Positions 52,838-62,879 of a DNA stretch of 64,000 nucleotides are shown here, in pieces. The translations under genes were made by a program, and so were the position numbers. A model generated the notes under the pieces. It was not told where the DNA came from. It worked only from the letters and a program-made list of their open reading frames with translations, and ran no database searches. This DNA is from Embleya sp051903075. GTDB lineage: Bacteria > Actinomycetota > Actinomycetes > Streptomycetales > Streptomycetaceae. Numbering within the stretch: position 1 is the first letter of the stretch; every line of letters begins with the position of its first letter. The stretch covers positions 3,534,001 to 3,598,000 of the forward strand of contig NZ_CP182422.1 of NCBI RefSeq assembly GCF_051903075.1. The letters are read 5' to 3'.

Positions 52838-54217
52838 CTATCGCGCCGGCACGATGTTCTGATTCGCGTGGAAGAGGTTCCCCGGGTCGTACTTCCGCTT
52901 GATCTCGGCCAGCCGGTCGTAGTGCCCGCGATACGTCGCCTCGACCCGATCGTGGCCCTCCCCCTCACCGATGAAGTTGACGTACGCGCCACCCATCGAG
53001 TGCGGATGCAGGTCTTGCCAGTAGTCCACGCACCACCGCCGAATCGTCTCCGCGTTGGCCGGGTCCGGATCGACACCGCCGATGACCCCGGACCAGACCG
53101 CGTCCCGGTAGTCCCACGCGGTGTCGTCGCGATCCACCCGATGCGCCGCCCCGTCGATCGGATACAGGTGCATCGTGGACAGCGCCGTCGGCAGGTTCTC
53201 CGCGTACCCGGCGTGCACGTCGATCGCGTCGTCCGTGATGCGATCGAAGAAATCCCCGCGCCAGTACCACTGGAGGCCGGCGGGGATCAGCTCGTCGAAC
53301 ATCGACTGGAACGCCGGGTACGGCATCGGCGCGGCGAAGTGGAAGGCCGGCGCACCGGGTTCGCGCGTCACGGCGAGTACCCGCTCGGCCGCGTCCGGAT
53401 CGCCGCTCCAGCACCACACCACGCCGCACATCGCGCGCCCGTGGATCTCCTCCGGGAACGGCGGCCCGGGCGGCACCGTCAGCAGCGCGAAGAAGCCGTA
53501 CAGCTCCTCGGGCGCCTGCGGCAGGAACTCGCGGTACCACCGCAGCACTTCGCGCGTGCGCTCGGCCGGCCACACGGTGACGCCGCCGGTCACCATATTC
53601 ACCGCGTGCAACCGGAAGCGGAACGAGGTGACCACCCCGAAGTTGCCCCCGCCACCGCGCAACGCCCAGAACAGGTCCGGGTGTTCACTCTCGCTCGCGG
53701 TCACGAAGCCGCCGTCGGCGAGCACCACGTCCGCGGCCACCAGATTGTCCACGGTCAGCCCGTACCGGCGGGTCAGATAGCCGTGCCCACCGCCCAGGGT
53801 GAGCCCGCCGACACCCGTCGTCGACATGATCCCGGTGGGGGTGCCCAGGCCGAACGCGTGCGTGGCGTGGTCGAGATCGCCGAGCAGGCTGCCGCCGCCG
53901 ACCCGGGCGGTGCGCCCGGTGGGATCGACCCGTACCCAGCGCATCGGCCGCAGATCCACGGTCACCGCGTCGTCGGCCACACACAGCCCGCCACCGCTGT
54001 GGCCGCCGCCGCGCACCGCGAGTTCGAGGTCGTGGTCGCGGATGAAGTCCACCGCGGCCATCACGTCCGCCGCGTCCGTGCACCGCACGACGGCCGCCGG
54101 ACGCCGATCGATCATCGCGTTGTAGATACCGCGCGCCGCGTCGTACTCCGCGTCGTGCGGCCCGATCACCGGCCCGCGCAGCGCGGTGCGCATGTCTTCG
54201 AGAGTTTTGCCGTCCAT
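52838..54217 (-). CDS. FAD-linked oxidoreductase of the berberine-bridge (BBE) type
   Basis: 459 aa. The PCMH FAD-binding domain (about 35-205) has VRGGGHSGGG, where the His is the usual covalent FAD anchor, and GVGGLTLGGGHGYLTRRYGL; the C-terminal BBE motif is NLFHANQNI. It oxidises an alcohol, sugar or secondary-metabolite intermediate with oxygen. The ATG at 54217 is preferred over that at 54223 because AGGGAG stands 6 bases before it instead of touching it. Confidence 0.9.
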   Translation of the reverse strand: MDGKTLEDMRTALRGPVIGPHDAEYDAARGIYNAMIDRRPAAVVRCTDAADVMAAVDFIRDHDLELAVRGGGHSGGGLCVADDAVTVDLRPMRWVRVDPTGRTARVGGGSLLGDLDHATHAFGLGTPTGIMSTTGVGGLTLGGGHGYLTRRYGLTVDNLVAADVVLADGGFVTASESEHPDLFWALRGGGGNFGVVTSFRFRLHAVNMVTGGVTVWPAERTREVLRWYREFLPQAPEELYGFFALLTVPPGPPFPEEIHGRAMCGVVWCWSGDPDAAERVLAVTREPGAPAFHFAAPMPYPAFQSMFDELIPAGLQWYWRGDFFDRITDDAIDVHAGYAENLPTALSTMHLYPIDGAAHRVDRDDTAWDYRDAVWSGVIGGVDPDPANAETIRRWCVDYWQDLHPHSMGGAYVNFIGEGEGHDRVEATYRGHYDRLAEIKRKYDPGNLFHANQNIVPAR

Positions 54218-54498
54218 GACCATCTCCCTGACGGGACGCGGACCGCGAACCCGCCCGGTCGCGCGCCGACCGGCCCTCGGGAAGCAATCATGCGCCGATT
54301 CCCCGGCGCCGCCGGGCCTGCAGGACTCGCCGAACGCCGCAGGGCTTACCCGTCCAGCGTCCCGCCGCCCCCGGCGACGCGCAATTCAGGGGCGAACCGC
54401 CACACCGCGGCGCCCCACCACCGCACCCCCAGGCCCCATCCCGCAACACCCTCACCAGCCGAAACGCCGCCATCACACACGGTTCCGGCCGCCGACGA

Positions 54499-55839
54499 TC
54501 ACTGCGCGCCCCGACAGCGGTTGCCGCAGATCGCCAGGCTGCACCAGCGACGCCGCCCGCTCGCATCCAGGAACAGCCAGCCGCACGCCTCGTCCGGACA
54601 CCTGCGGACGAGGAACCGGCGCGGATCCGCCAGGAGTTCGGCCGCGCTGCGGGCCACCGCGTAGATCGGCAGCGCCAACCCCGCCGCCGGCGACAACCGC
54701 CACCGCCCCAGCCCGTCCTCGCCGCGCCGGAACACCGCCGCCCCGGCCGCCTCCCGAGCCGTCTCGGCCACCGCGTTGAACGCGCGCACGTCCTGCGGAT
54801 CGGTCAGGCAGGCGTACAGATCGGCCCGAAACTCCCGCGCCCGCGCCAGTGCTGCGGCGGCCTCGTCGGGCCGCTCCTTCGCCCGCCGACGCAGCCACGC
54901 GACCAGCCGCTCGTCGGCCAGGTCCAGATGCCCCGTCCACACCGCGAGCGTGGCGTAGCCGCGCAACCAGTCCGCGCCCGGGCGCTCGGGGCCACCCCAG
55001 CCCGCGTACGTGTTGCAGAACTCCAGCGCCGGATCCCCGCTCGTGTTCCAGGGCAGCCACTCCTCCCCGACCCGCACCGCGTACACCGGCGCCGAGGGCC
55101 GATCCAGGCTCGGGTCACCGCGCAGGATGCGCTCGTGCAGCGTGGTCAGCGTCGCCCCCGGCTCGATGCCCAGTTCGCTCACCAGCACCTTGTGGGTACG
55201 CCGGTACGCCTCCAGCGCCTCGGCCCGCCGACCGGCGCGACTCAGCGCGGTCATCCGGGCCGCCACCAGCCGCTCCCGAGTCGGGAACTCGTCGGCCACC
55301 GGCGCCAGATCGGCCAGGACCCGATCGTGCAACCCCATCGCGAGCCGAGCCTCGGCACGCTGTTCCAGCACGGACACGCGCAGTTCGTCCAGCCGCCCGG
55401 CCAGCCGACCGCGCAGCCGATCGTCGATCACATCCGCGAGCAGCGGCCCCCGCCACAGCGCCAGCGCCCGATCCTGACACCTCAAACGCTCCGCCGGATC
55501 CGCGGCGCGCCCCGACCGTCCGACCAGGTCCAGGAACTCCCGCACATCCACGGCATGCGCGTCGGCGTCCACCGTGTAACCGCCGTGCCGGGTCCGCACC
55601 CGCAGCCCGTACGGCGCGAGCCGGGCCCGCAGCCGACCGATGTAGGTGTGCACCGTGCCACGCGCCGAGGCAGGCGAACTCCCCTGCCACATCAGGTCGA
55701 TCAGCCGCTCCGTGCCCACCACGCGCCCGGCGTCGAGGAGCAGCAGGGCCAGCAGACGCCGTTCCTGACGGCGCGTGCCCACCAGCACGCTCCGCCCCTC
55801 GTGGCACGCCTCGAAGGCACCGAGCAACCGAAACTCCAT
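54499..55839 (-). CDS. SARP-type regulator fused to a CGNR zinc-finger domain
   Basis: 446 aa. A winged-helix trans_reg_C domain (about 1-95) and a bacterial activation (BTAD) domain (about 98-245) form a typical streptomycete antibiotic regulatory protein. After a linker comes an ABATE/CGNR module (about 260-446) ending in CPDEACGWLFLD, a third Cys and CGNR, a C-x4-C-x13-C-x4-C zinc finger. CGNR proteins are normally separate regulators. The ATG at 55839 has GGAGG 6 bases upstream. It likely controls nearby or secondary-metabolite genes. Confidence 0.85.
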   Translation of the reverse strand: MEFRLLGAFEACHEGRSVLVGTRRQERRLLALLLLDAGRVVGTERLIDLMWQGSSPASARGTVHTYIGRLRARLAPYGLRVRTRHGGYTVDADAHAVDVREFLDLVGRSGRAADPAERLRCQDRALALWRGPLLADVIDDRLRGRLAGRLDELRVSVLEQRAEARLAMGLHDRVLADLAPVADEFPTRERLVAARMTALSRAGRRAEALEAYRRTHKVLVSELGIEPGATLTTLHERILRGDPSLDRPSAPVYAVRVGEEWLPWNTSGDPALEFCNTYAGWGGPERPGADWLRGYATLAVWTGHLDLADERLVAWLRRRAKERPDEAAAALARAREFRADLYACLTDPQDVRAFNAVAETAREAAGAAVFRRGEDGLGRWRLSPAAGLALPIYAVARSAAELLADPRRFLVRRCPDEACGWLFLDASGRRRWCSLAICGNRCRGAQ

Positions 55840-55952
55840 GACCACCTCCACCGGCCCCGCGTGGTGAGAATCCGGTCAGCGCGGGAGCGGAGGCTGGGCG
55901 ACGGCCCCCGAATCGGGCGGGTCGACCGCACCCCACCTCGCAAAGGAACCCC

Positions 55953-56507
55953 ATGCGCCGAACCTTCGTCACCCTGACGGTACTTGCCGCCCTCCTCGGC
56001 ACCGCCGCAACGGCACCCGCATCGGCCGCCGACCCCACCCCGGCCGCGGCCGAGACCACGACCGAAGCCCCCTCCGCCTGGGAACCCGCCCCGCCCACCC
56101 CGCCGTTCGACTACCCGGCCGGTGCCCGCTGCGACTTCCCCGTACACGCGGAGGCGATCCTCGACGAGGTGGTGCAACGGGTCCTCAAAACCCACCCCGA
56201 CGGCACCCCGAAACGGGTCGCGTACAAGGGTCCCCTGGTCATGCGGGTGACCAACACCGACACCGGCACCCACTTCGACGCCGACGCCGGTGGCAGCGCC
56301 GTCGTCGACTATCGCCTCGACGGCTCCCAACGCTGGCTGGCGCTCGGCCCCGTACTCACCACCTTCCGCGCGAACGGCGGCAACATGCCGCGCGGCGTCT
56401 ACACCATCGACGGCGTGTACATCCTGGACATCACCGCCGACCGCACCAAGACCCTGACCATGCTCCACGGCGGCACCGACGACATCTGCGCCCGCGTGGC
56501 CCGATAG
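55953..56507 (+). CDS. Secreted protein of unknown function
   Basis: 184 aa; signal peptide (about 1-25, cut after ASA), a Thr/Pro-rich segment, then a beta-rich domain with two Cys (GARCDFPVH and DDICARV) that may form a disulfide. Divergent from the SARP-CGNR gene (113 bp), so it may be its target. Family not recognised. Confidence 0.78.
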   Translation: MRRTFVTLTVLAALLGTAATAPASAADPTPAAAETTTEAPSAWEPAPPTPPFDYPAGARCDFPVHAEAILDEVVQRVLKTHPDGTPKRVAYKGPLVMRVTNTDTGTHFDADAGGSAVVDYRLDGSQRWLALGPVLTTFRANGGNMPRGVYTIDGVYILDITADRTKTLTMLHGGTDDICARVAR

Positions 56508-56581
56508 GCAACCCACCACACGAGGGGGATGCCGGCGGAAAACCGCCGGCCGCGGCCCGGTCGGGCTGATGGAGTGGAGCC

Positions 56582-57412
56582 ATGACGAGCCCGCGTGACA
56601 CCGCCCTGACCTTCCGCGCCCTGCACACCGGTTCCGCGCCCCTCGCCCTGGCCAACGTCTGGGACGCCGCCGGCGCCCGCCTGGTCGTCGAGGCCGGCGC
56701 CCGCGCGGTGGCCACCACCAGCGCGGGCGTCGCCTGGGGCCTGGGCGCCGCCGACGGCGACCTCCTCGGCCGCGACCGGGCCCTCGAACTGATCGCCCGC
56801 GTGGTGGCCGCGGTCGAGGTACCGGTCACCGCGGACATCGAAAGCGGCTTCGGCGTCGACCCGGACGGCGTCGCCGAGACCGTGCGCGGCGTGCTCGCGG
56901 CCGGCGCCGTCGGGATCAACCTGGAGGACGCCTCGCACGGCGGCCCGACACCGCTGCGCCCGATCGCCGACCAGGCCGAGCGCATCGCCGCCGCCCGGGC
57001 CGCCGCCGACGCCGCCGACGTCCCGCTCTACCTCAACGCCCGGGTGGACACCTACCTCCGAGGCACCGGCGAGCCCGCCGACCGCCTGCGCGAGACGCTC
57101 GACCGGGCGAGCGCCTACCTCGCCGCCGGCGCCGACGGCATCTTCGTCCCCGGCGTGGTCGACCCGCCCACCATCGCCGCGCTCACCGCGTCCCTGACCG
57201 CCCCGCTCAACATCCTGGTCGGCCCCGGCGCCCCCGACGTCGCCGAACTCGGCCGGCTCGGCGTGGCCCGGGTCAGCCTGGGCTCCGCCGTCGCCGAGGC
57301 CGCCTACGCGGTGGTCCGCCGCGCGGCGCGGGAGCTGTACGACAGCGGCACCTACACCGGCCTCGCCGACGCGATCCCGTACGGCGACCTCAACGCGCTG
57401 CTCGCCCGCTGA
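56582..57412 (+). CDS. Isocitrate lyase / PEP mutase family protein
   Basis: 276 aa TIM-barrel enzyme of the PEP mutase/ICL superfamily: NVWDAAGARLV near the N-terminus, VTADIESGFG with the metal-binding Asp/Glu, and GINLEDASHGG. It lacks the KKCGH loop of isocitrate lyase, so a C-C or C-P lyase on another 2-oxo acid is likely. A terminator follows. Confidence 0.87.
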   Translation: MTSPRDTALTFRALHTGSAPLALANVWDAAGARLVVEAGARAVATTSAGVAWGLGAADGDLLGRDRALELIARVVAAVEVPVTADIESGFGVDPDGVAETVRGVLAAGAVGINLEDASHGGPTPLRPIADQAERIAAARAAADAADVPLYLNARVDTYLRGTGEPADRLRETLDRASAYLAAGADGIFVPGVVDPPTIAALTASLTAPLNILVGPGAPDVAELGRLGVARVSLGSAVAEAAYAVVRRAARELYDSGTYTGLADAIPYGDLNALLAR

Positions 57413-57420
57413 CCCTTCGA

Positions 57421-57452
57421 CGGCGGCCCGGCCCACCCCGGGCCGGCCGCCG
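57421..57452. terminator. Convergent terminator
   Basis: CGGCGG/CCGCCG plus CCGGCCC/GGGCCGG, with a one-base bulge and a 5-base loop, between convergent genes ending at 57412 and 57458. Confidence 0.8.
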
Positions 57453-57457
57453 CCGAC

Positions 57458-58309
57458 TCAGCCGAACGCCAGGGTGTCGCCGCCCGCCGGTCGGCGCAGC
57501 AGGGCCAGCCGACCGGCCAGGTCATCGCCCGGGGCCGGGGTGTACAGCACCACTCGGCGGTTGTCCTCGGGGGTGATCAGGACCTGGCAGTCCACCTCCA
57601 CCAGACCGAGCACCGGGTGCAGCACCCGCATCCGGCTGTGCCGCCGCACCGCCACCTCGTGCCGATCCCACAATTCGGCGAACTCGTCGCTTGCCTCGCG
57701 CAACCGGCTCACCAGCCGCGTCACCGCCGCGTCGCCCGGCCGGTGCGCGGCGGCGGCCCGCAGGTCGGCCACGTGCAGACGGCTGTAGTACTCGTGCTCC
57801 TCGGCCGGATACGCGGCCCGCTGCCGGGCGTCGGCAAACCACCGCCACACCACGTTGCGACCGTGCTCCGAGACCGTACACACCCCGCCGAGCAGGGCCT
57901 GCGCCATCGCGTTCTGCGCCAACACGTCACCGAGGTCGTCGAGCACCTGCGCGGGCGTGGCGTCCATCTGGTCCAGCAGATGCAGCAGCGCCGGCGCCAC
58001 CTCGTCGCCGGCGGTCAGCGCCGCGGGCGGGCGATGCCCGGCCAGCAGGTACAGGTGATCCCGCTCGTCGTCGCTCAACCGCAACGCCCGCGCCAGCGCG
58101 CCGAGCATCTGCGTGGACGGCTGCGGCCCGCGGGCCTGCTCCAGGCGGATGTAGTAGTCGGCCGACATCCCGGTGAGCTGCGCCACCTCCTCCCGGCGCA
58201 GGCCGGGCGTACGCCGCCGAGGCCCGGCGGGCAACCCCACCTCCTGGGGCGAGACCCGCTCCCGGGAGCGCCGCAGGAAGTCGGCGAGCTGGTCCCGAAC
58301 AATCTTCAT
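57458..58309 (-). CDS. XRE-family regulator with MmyB-like ligand domain
   Basis: 283 aa. N-terminal HTH (about 8-80: RTPGLRREEVAQLTGMSADYYIRLEQARGPQPS) and a C-terminal PAS-like MmyB domain (about 105-270). Such regulators often control a divergent oxidoreductase or hydrolase, here the alpha/beta hydrolase 178 bp away. The ATG at 58309 gives the standard MKIVRDQLADFLRRSRERVSP start. Confidence 0.92.
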   Translation of the reverse strand: MKIVRDQLADFLRRSRERVSPQEVGLPAGPRRRTPGLRREEVAQLTGMSADYYIRLEQARGPQPSTQMLGALARALRLSDDERDHLYLLAGHRPPAALTAGDEVAPALLHLLDQMDATPAQVLDDLGDVLAQNAMAQALLGGVCTVSEHGRNVVWRWFADARQRAAYPAEEHEYYSRLHVADLRAAAAHRPGDAAVTRLVSRLREASDEFAELWDRHEVAVRRHSRMRVLHPVLGLVEVDCQVLITPEDNRRVVLYTPAPGDDLAGRLALLRRPAGGDTLAFG

Positions 58310-58487
58310 GCGCCCATCGTCGCGCATCGCCGCATCGCCAGACTGGGACCGCCGATCCCAGGGTCGGCGATGCTCTCCCGGGCCGAAGGCCCCGGCGGCA
58401 GGGTTCGGGTGTCCAAGCCGATGCCCGACGTCGTTCGACACCGGCCGTTCGTCGTTCGACACCCGCCGTTTCGTGAAGGAGTTCGCC

Positions 58488-59282
58488 ATGCCCGTCGTCA
58501 AGGTCGCCGACGCCCAGGTCCACTACGCCGTCTCCGGTTCCGGCGCCGGCCCCGCGCTGCTGCTCGTGCACGGGACCGGGTCCGTGGGAGCGCCGGTGAA
58601 CTGGGGCTCGACCATCCCCCTCCTCGACGGGGACCGGGTGGTCATCGCCCCGGACCTGTCCGGGACCGACGCCACCGTCGACGACGGCGGCGCGCTGACC
58701 GTCGAGATCCTGACCGACCAGGTGATCGCGGTGATCGAGGACGCCGACCTCGGCCCCGTGGACCTGCTCGGCTTCTCGATGGGCGCGACCGTGGTCGCCG
58801 CGGTCGCCGCGCTGCGGCCGGACCTGGTGCGTCGGCTGATCCTGGTCGCCGGGTGGGCGTACACCGAGGGCGACGAATACCTGCGCAACACCTTCGCGCT
58901 GTGGCGCCGGCTCGGGGACACCGACGCCGAGTCGTTCTCCCGGTTCGTCACGATGACCGGCTTCGGCCGGGGCTTTTTGAACTCGATCGGTCGCGACGCG
59001 GTCGAGGCGATGACGCGGAACATGACGCCGACCCCGGGCACGCTGCGGCACGTGGACTACGACGTGGCCCTCGACATCCGTCCGCTGCTGCCGCGAATCC
59101 GGACCCGGACGCTGGTCGTCGGCTGCGCGCAGGACGCCACCATCCCGGTGGAGCACAGCCGGGCCCTGCACGACGCGATCGCGGGCAGCTCGTACGTCGA
59201 GATCGACTCCGGACACGTGGTGATGTTCGAGAAGCAGGACGAGTTCGTCGCGAGGGTCCGCGAGTTCATCGCCGCCGAGTGA
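58488..59282 (+). CDS. Alpha/beta hydrolase
   Basis: 264 aa. Oxyanion loop LVHGTGSVG, nucleophile elbow GFSMGA, acid near QDATIPVEHS and catalytic His in SGHVVMFEK. It is divergent from the MmyB-like regulator, the usual arrangement of a target enzyme. Substrate unknown. Confidence 0.9.
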   Translation: MPVVKVADAQVHYAVSGSGAGPALLLVHGTGSVGAPVNWGSTIPLLDGDRVVIAPDLSGTDATVDDGGALTVEILTDQVIAVIEDADLGPVDLLGFSMGATVVAAVAALRPDLVRRLILVAGWAYTEGDEYLRNTFALWRRLGDTDAESFSRFVTMTGFGRGFLNSIGRDAVEAMTRNMTPTPGTLRHVDYDVALDIRPLLPRIRTRTLVVGCAQDATIPVEHSRALHDAIAGSSYVEIDSGHVVMFEKQDEFVARVREFIAAE

Positions 59283-59421
59283 GGCGCGAACGCGGGAAAA
59301 CCCCCTGACCCTCGCCCCCGGTGCGGCCCACAATGTGGAACCGACGGCGGTGTCCGGACCACCCGAGCGGGTGTCGGTCGGCACTGGGATCATCGAGGGA
59401 CACCGAGGGGAGGTGACGGAC

Positions 59422-60870
59422 GTGGCGTACGGCGAACGTGCCCCGCAGGCGCCGATCGTGAGCCTGACCGACCGTCGGGCGCTGGAGGCATGGCGACCGG
59501 CCGACGACGAGGTGATCGCGCGGGCCCGCAAGCTCAAGGAAGAGGCGCTGCTCGACTTCGGCATGGAACTGTCGGTCATCGCCTCGTGGTTGTACACCAA
59601 GTGCCACCACCACATCCCGACCACCGCGATCGACACGGCCGCCGTGATGGCCTCCGGCGACGGCACCTGCCTGCTGCTCTACAACCCGCGGTTCTTCTGC
59701 GATCTGGGCCTGGACGGCGTCAAGTTCGTGCTCTTCCACGAGGCACGGCACCTGATCCAGCGGCACCTGTTCGCCGAGGCCGACCTGCGCGCCGACCCGG
59801 TGTTCACGCTCGCCGCCGAGGTGACCATCAACCACGTCGCGATGACCCGCCTCGGCCGCACGTCGCTGCCGATCGTGCGGCGGGTCGACCCGGACACCGG
59901 CGCGCAGATCGGCGAGCCGACCGGCATCGACCCGCGCGAAATCCACCGCGCCTACGTCAAGGACCTACAGGACCAGGGTCTGGAGTCGCTGCCCTACGAC
60001 GACTTCGTGGACACCGACGCGACCGTCTACGCCGAACTCAAGCGCATGAAGCACCCGCCGGTACCGCCCCCGCTGTGCGTACACGTGATCCTGGGCGAGG
60101 GCACCGGGCTCCACGACGGCATGGACGGCGAGACGGTCGACCGGGTGGCCTCGGAGGTGCTGCGCAGCGTGCTGCTGGCGGCGCGGCGAGGCGAGCGGCT
60201 GGCCCGGCGGGAACTGCTCGACCTGCTCTCCCGCACCGACGGCGCCACCGACCGCACCTCCAAGCTCTGGGGCGATCTGGGGGCCGGCTTCCTGCGCGGC
60301 GAGACCCAGCGCACCCGTCGGGTCGAGTGGTGGCAGCAGTGGCTGGTCGACGTGCTGGCGTCCAAGCTGCGCGAGGGCGAGCGGCTGGTGTATCCGAAGA
60401 AGCGCGGCGCGCTGCTCGCGGCGCTGGGCCACGACCCGATGCTCGCCCGGCGCGGCCTGGAGCGCACCAAGGTCGTGGTGATCGCCTACGACACCTCGGG
60501 CTCGATGCCCGACCACGTGGTGGGCTGGTTGACCGAACTGGTCGGCAAGGCCGAGGGCGTGGAGACGCACTGGCTCAGCTTCGACGGCACGGTGATGCCG
60601 TTCAAGCCGGGCGAGCGGGTGCTCGGCGGCGGCGGGACGAACTTCCAAAACGTCGCCGACTACGTCGAGGGCCGGCTGGCGATCGAGGGATCGGGCCGGT
60701 TCGAGGAATCGGTGGACGCGGTGGTGATGCTCACCGACGGCTACGCGCCACCGATCACCCCCGCCGACCCCGACAAGTGGATCTGGCTGATCACCGAGGG
60801 CGGCGACGACTGGCCCGAGCGGCACGACCCGCCCATGGACTGTCACCGCGTCGTCACCGGCGACCACTGA
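59422..60870 (+). CDS. VWA-like (DUF2201) putative metallopeptidase
   Basis: 482 aa. The N-terminal DUF2201 region carries HEARH at 106-110, an HExxH zinc-type motif, and the C-terminal VWA-like domain has a metal-ion site DTSGS (Asp357, Ser359, Ser361) followed by GGGGTNFQ (the conserved Thr) and MLTDGYA. The GTG at 59422 with GGGGAGG upstream is chosen over the ATG at 59335. Proteins of this kind work with MoxR AAA ATPases, here encoded 112 bp downstream, in protein maturation or metal insertion. Confidence 0.88.
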   Translation: MAYGERAPQAPIVSLTDRRALEAWRPADDEVIARARKLKEEALLDFGMELSVIASWLYTKCHHHIPTTAIDTAAVMASGDGTCLLLYNPRFFCDLGLDGVKFVLFHEARHLIQRHLFAEADLRADPVFTLAAEVTINHVAMTRLGRTSLPIVRRVDPDTGAQIGEPTGIDPREIHRAYVKDLQDQGLESLPYDDFVDTDATVYAELKRMKHPPVPPPLCVHVILGEGTGLHDGMDGETVDRVASEVLRSVLLAARRGERLARRELLDLLSRTDGATDRTSKLWGDLGAGFLRGETQRTRRVEWWQQWLVDVLASKLREGERLVYPKKRGALLAALGHDPMLARRGLERTKVVVIAYDTSGSMPDHVVGWLTELVGKAEGVETHWLSFDGTVMPFKPGERVLGGGGTNFQNVADYVEGRLAIEGSGRFEESVDAVVMLTDGYAPPITPADPDKWIWLITEGGDDWPERHDPPMDCHRVVTGDH

Positions 60871-60982
60871 TCGGGGCCGCCGATGCCGACACACCTCGCC
60901 GACCGATGCCCGCGCCGACCGACGCCCCCGGCCGAAGAGCCCTCCGCGGCAGCACGCCGTGCGGCCGCCCCCGGAAGGAACC

Positions 60983-62854
60983 ATGACGATCACCGCTGAC
61001 ACCACGCGCGCCGGCCGACCCGTGTCCGAGCCCAAGTGGAAGGTCACCGCCACCTTTCCCGAGCGCCCCAAGGGCTGGAAGGGCGTGTCCAAGCTCGAGG
61101 AGTTCATCGACGCGATGATCGACCTCGGCCAGACCGGGCAGATCTTCGGCGAACACGGCATCGGCAAGACCGCCACGTTCTTCAGCCACATCCCGGACCG
61201 GCACGAGGACACGGTCCTGGTCTTCGTCCCGGCCGCCAACCTGACCCCCGACGACCTGCTGATCAACGCGCCCGTCCGGGACGCGCGCACCGGCGAACTG
61301 GTGCTGCGTCAGCTGATCATGCGTCAACTGCGGCCCGGGAAACGCTTCGTGCTGCTGATCGACGACGCGTTGCAGGCGGGCGAGACGATCCAGTCCCAGC
61401 TCATGCAGATCGCCTGCAACTGGACGCTCGGCGAACACGACCTGCGCGAACTCGGCTGCGTGGGCGTCTTCCTCACCGACAACGAGTCGCTGGCCGAGAC
61501 CGCGACCCGGCGTACCGACCTGGCCATCCTGGACCGCATGGTCACCGTCAAGATCACCGCGACCGACACCGCGTGGCGCTACAAGCTCGCCGAGCGCTTC
61601 GCCGGCACCGACCTGACCCAGGTCTTCCAGGTGTGGACCAGCCTGTCCCCGGCGCTGCGCCAACTGATGTCCCCGCGCACGCTGGAGCACGTGATCGACT
61701 GCGCGCTGGCCGGCTTCCCGCTGGTGTGGGGGCTGCCGCTGGTCAACGGCGAGCGGCTGGCGCTGACCGAGACCAAGAAGGACGGCTCCCCCGGCCCGGA
61801 CCGCACCGACGAGGTGCTCGACCGGATCGCCTCCGGCCTGGGCGTGCGCAACCCCGACCAGACCCCCGACGCGGTGCGCCGGATCGTCCGCGAGGCGATC
61901 CACCGCCGCTGGTCGGTGCTGATCCAGGGTCCGCCCGGCTGTGGCAAGACCGAGGTGGTGCGCGAGGTGGTGCGCGCCGAACTCGGCCACGACCCGCTCT
62001 ACTTCTCGCTGCCGGTGACCAACGTCGAGGACCTGTGCGCGCCCGTGCCCACCCCCGACGGCTCGCTGGAGAACCTGCTGGCGGCCAAGTTCACCGATCC
62101 CGGCGCCAAGGTGATCGTCTGGGACGAATACAACCGGCCCAAGGACAAGTCCACCTTCGCCAAGCTGATGGAGGTCACCCAGGAGTGGTCCATCGCCGGC
62201 CGCCCGATCCCCGGCCTGCGCGCCCAGATAGCCCTGCAGAACCCGCCGTACCACCTCGGCCGCAAGATGCTCGTCTCGCGCAACAACATCGCCCAGGCCA
62301 CCCGCTTCACCGCGTCGCTGACCATTCGTCCCGAGGACATCCCGGCCAACGAGTGGTTGATCGCCACCTACGGCCCGGTCGCCGAGACGGTACTGGAGTG
62401 GTGGAAGAACGACATCGACGACGAGGGCCGCGACTGGATCACCAAGCGCACCCTGGAGCGGCTGATCAAGCTGCACCAACGCGACCTGCCGCTGGAGATG
62501 GCCAAGGTCTACCTCGGCGACGGCGAATACGCGCCCGTGCCGCTGAACGCCCTGGAAGCCAGGTTCGCGGAGAACCCGGCCACCGGCCTCGGCGACATCT
62601 CCGCCAACCTCGACGAATGGGTACGCCGACTCGACGCGGCCAACGAGGAATCCGGCGAGGGCACCGACGACACCGACATCGTGCACCAGGTGCTGGCCAA
62701 CGCCGAGTTGTCCCAGCTGCGCGAACACATGGACACCGTCGCGCAGTTGCTCGCCGGCCTGCCGCCCAAGCTGCGCTCCAGCTATCTGGTCGGCCAATCG
62801 GTGGACAAACAGCGCTTCTGGATCGAGGCGTTCGCGAAGATGCCGCGCCGCTGA
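60983..62854 (+). CDS. MoxR-like ATPase with two P-loop modules
   Basis: 623 aa. First AAA module: GEHGIGKT (56-63) with an LLIDDALQAG Walker B region. Second: GPPGCGKT (316-323) with VIVWDEYNRPKD and ALQNPPYHLGRK, the MoxR-type sensor region. The second half is the more canonical MoxR; the first may be regulatory or degenerate. The ATG at 60983 follows GGAAGGAA. It should remodel or load the VWA protein encoded just upstream. Confidence 0.88.
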   Translation: MTITADTTRAGRPVSEPKWKVTATFPERPKGWKGVSKLEEFIDAMIDLGQTGQIFGEHGIGKTATFFSHIPDRHEDTVLVFVPAANLTPDDLLINAPVRDARTGELVLRQLIMRQLRPGKRFVLLIDDALQAGETIQSQLMQIACNWTLGEHDLRELGCVGVFLTDNESLAETATRRTDLAILDRMVTVKITATDTAWRYKLAERFAGTDLTQVFQVWTSLSPALRQLMSPRTLEHVIDCALAGFPLVWGLPLVNGERLALTETKKDGSPGPDRTDEVLDRIASGLGVRNPDQTPDAVRRIVREAIHRRWSVLIQGPPGCGKTEVVREVVRAELGHDPLYFSLPVTNVEDLCAPVPTPDGSLENLLAAKFTDPGAKVIVWDEYNRPKDKSTFAKLMEVTQEWSIAGRPIPGLRAQIALQNPPYHLGRKMLVSRNNIAQATRFTASLTIRPEDIPANEWLIATYGPVAETVLEWWKNDIDDEGRDWITKRTLERLIKLHQRDLPLEMAKVYLGDGEYAPVPLNALEARFAENPATGLGDISANLDEWVRRLDAANEESGEGTDDTDIVHQVLANAELSQLREHMDTVAQLLAGLPPKLRSSYLVGQSVDKQRFWIEAFAKMPRR

Positions 62855-62879
62855 ACCCGGCCCCTCGTCGGCCCGCCCG

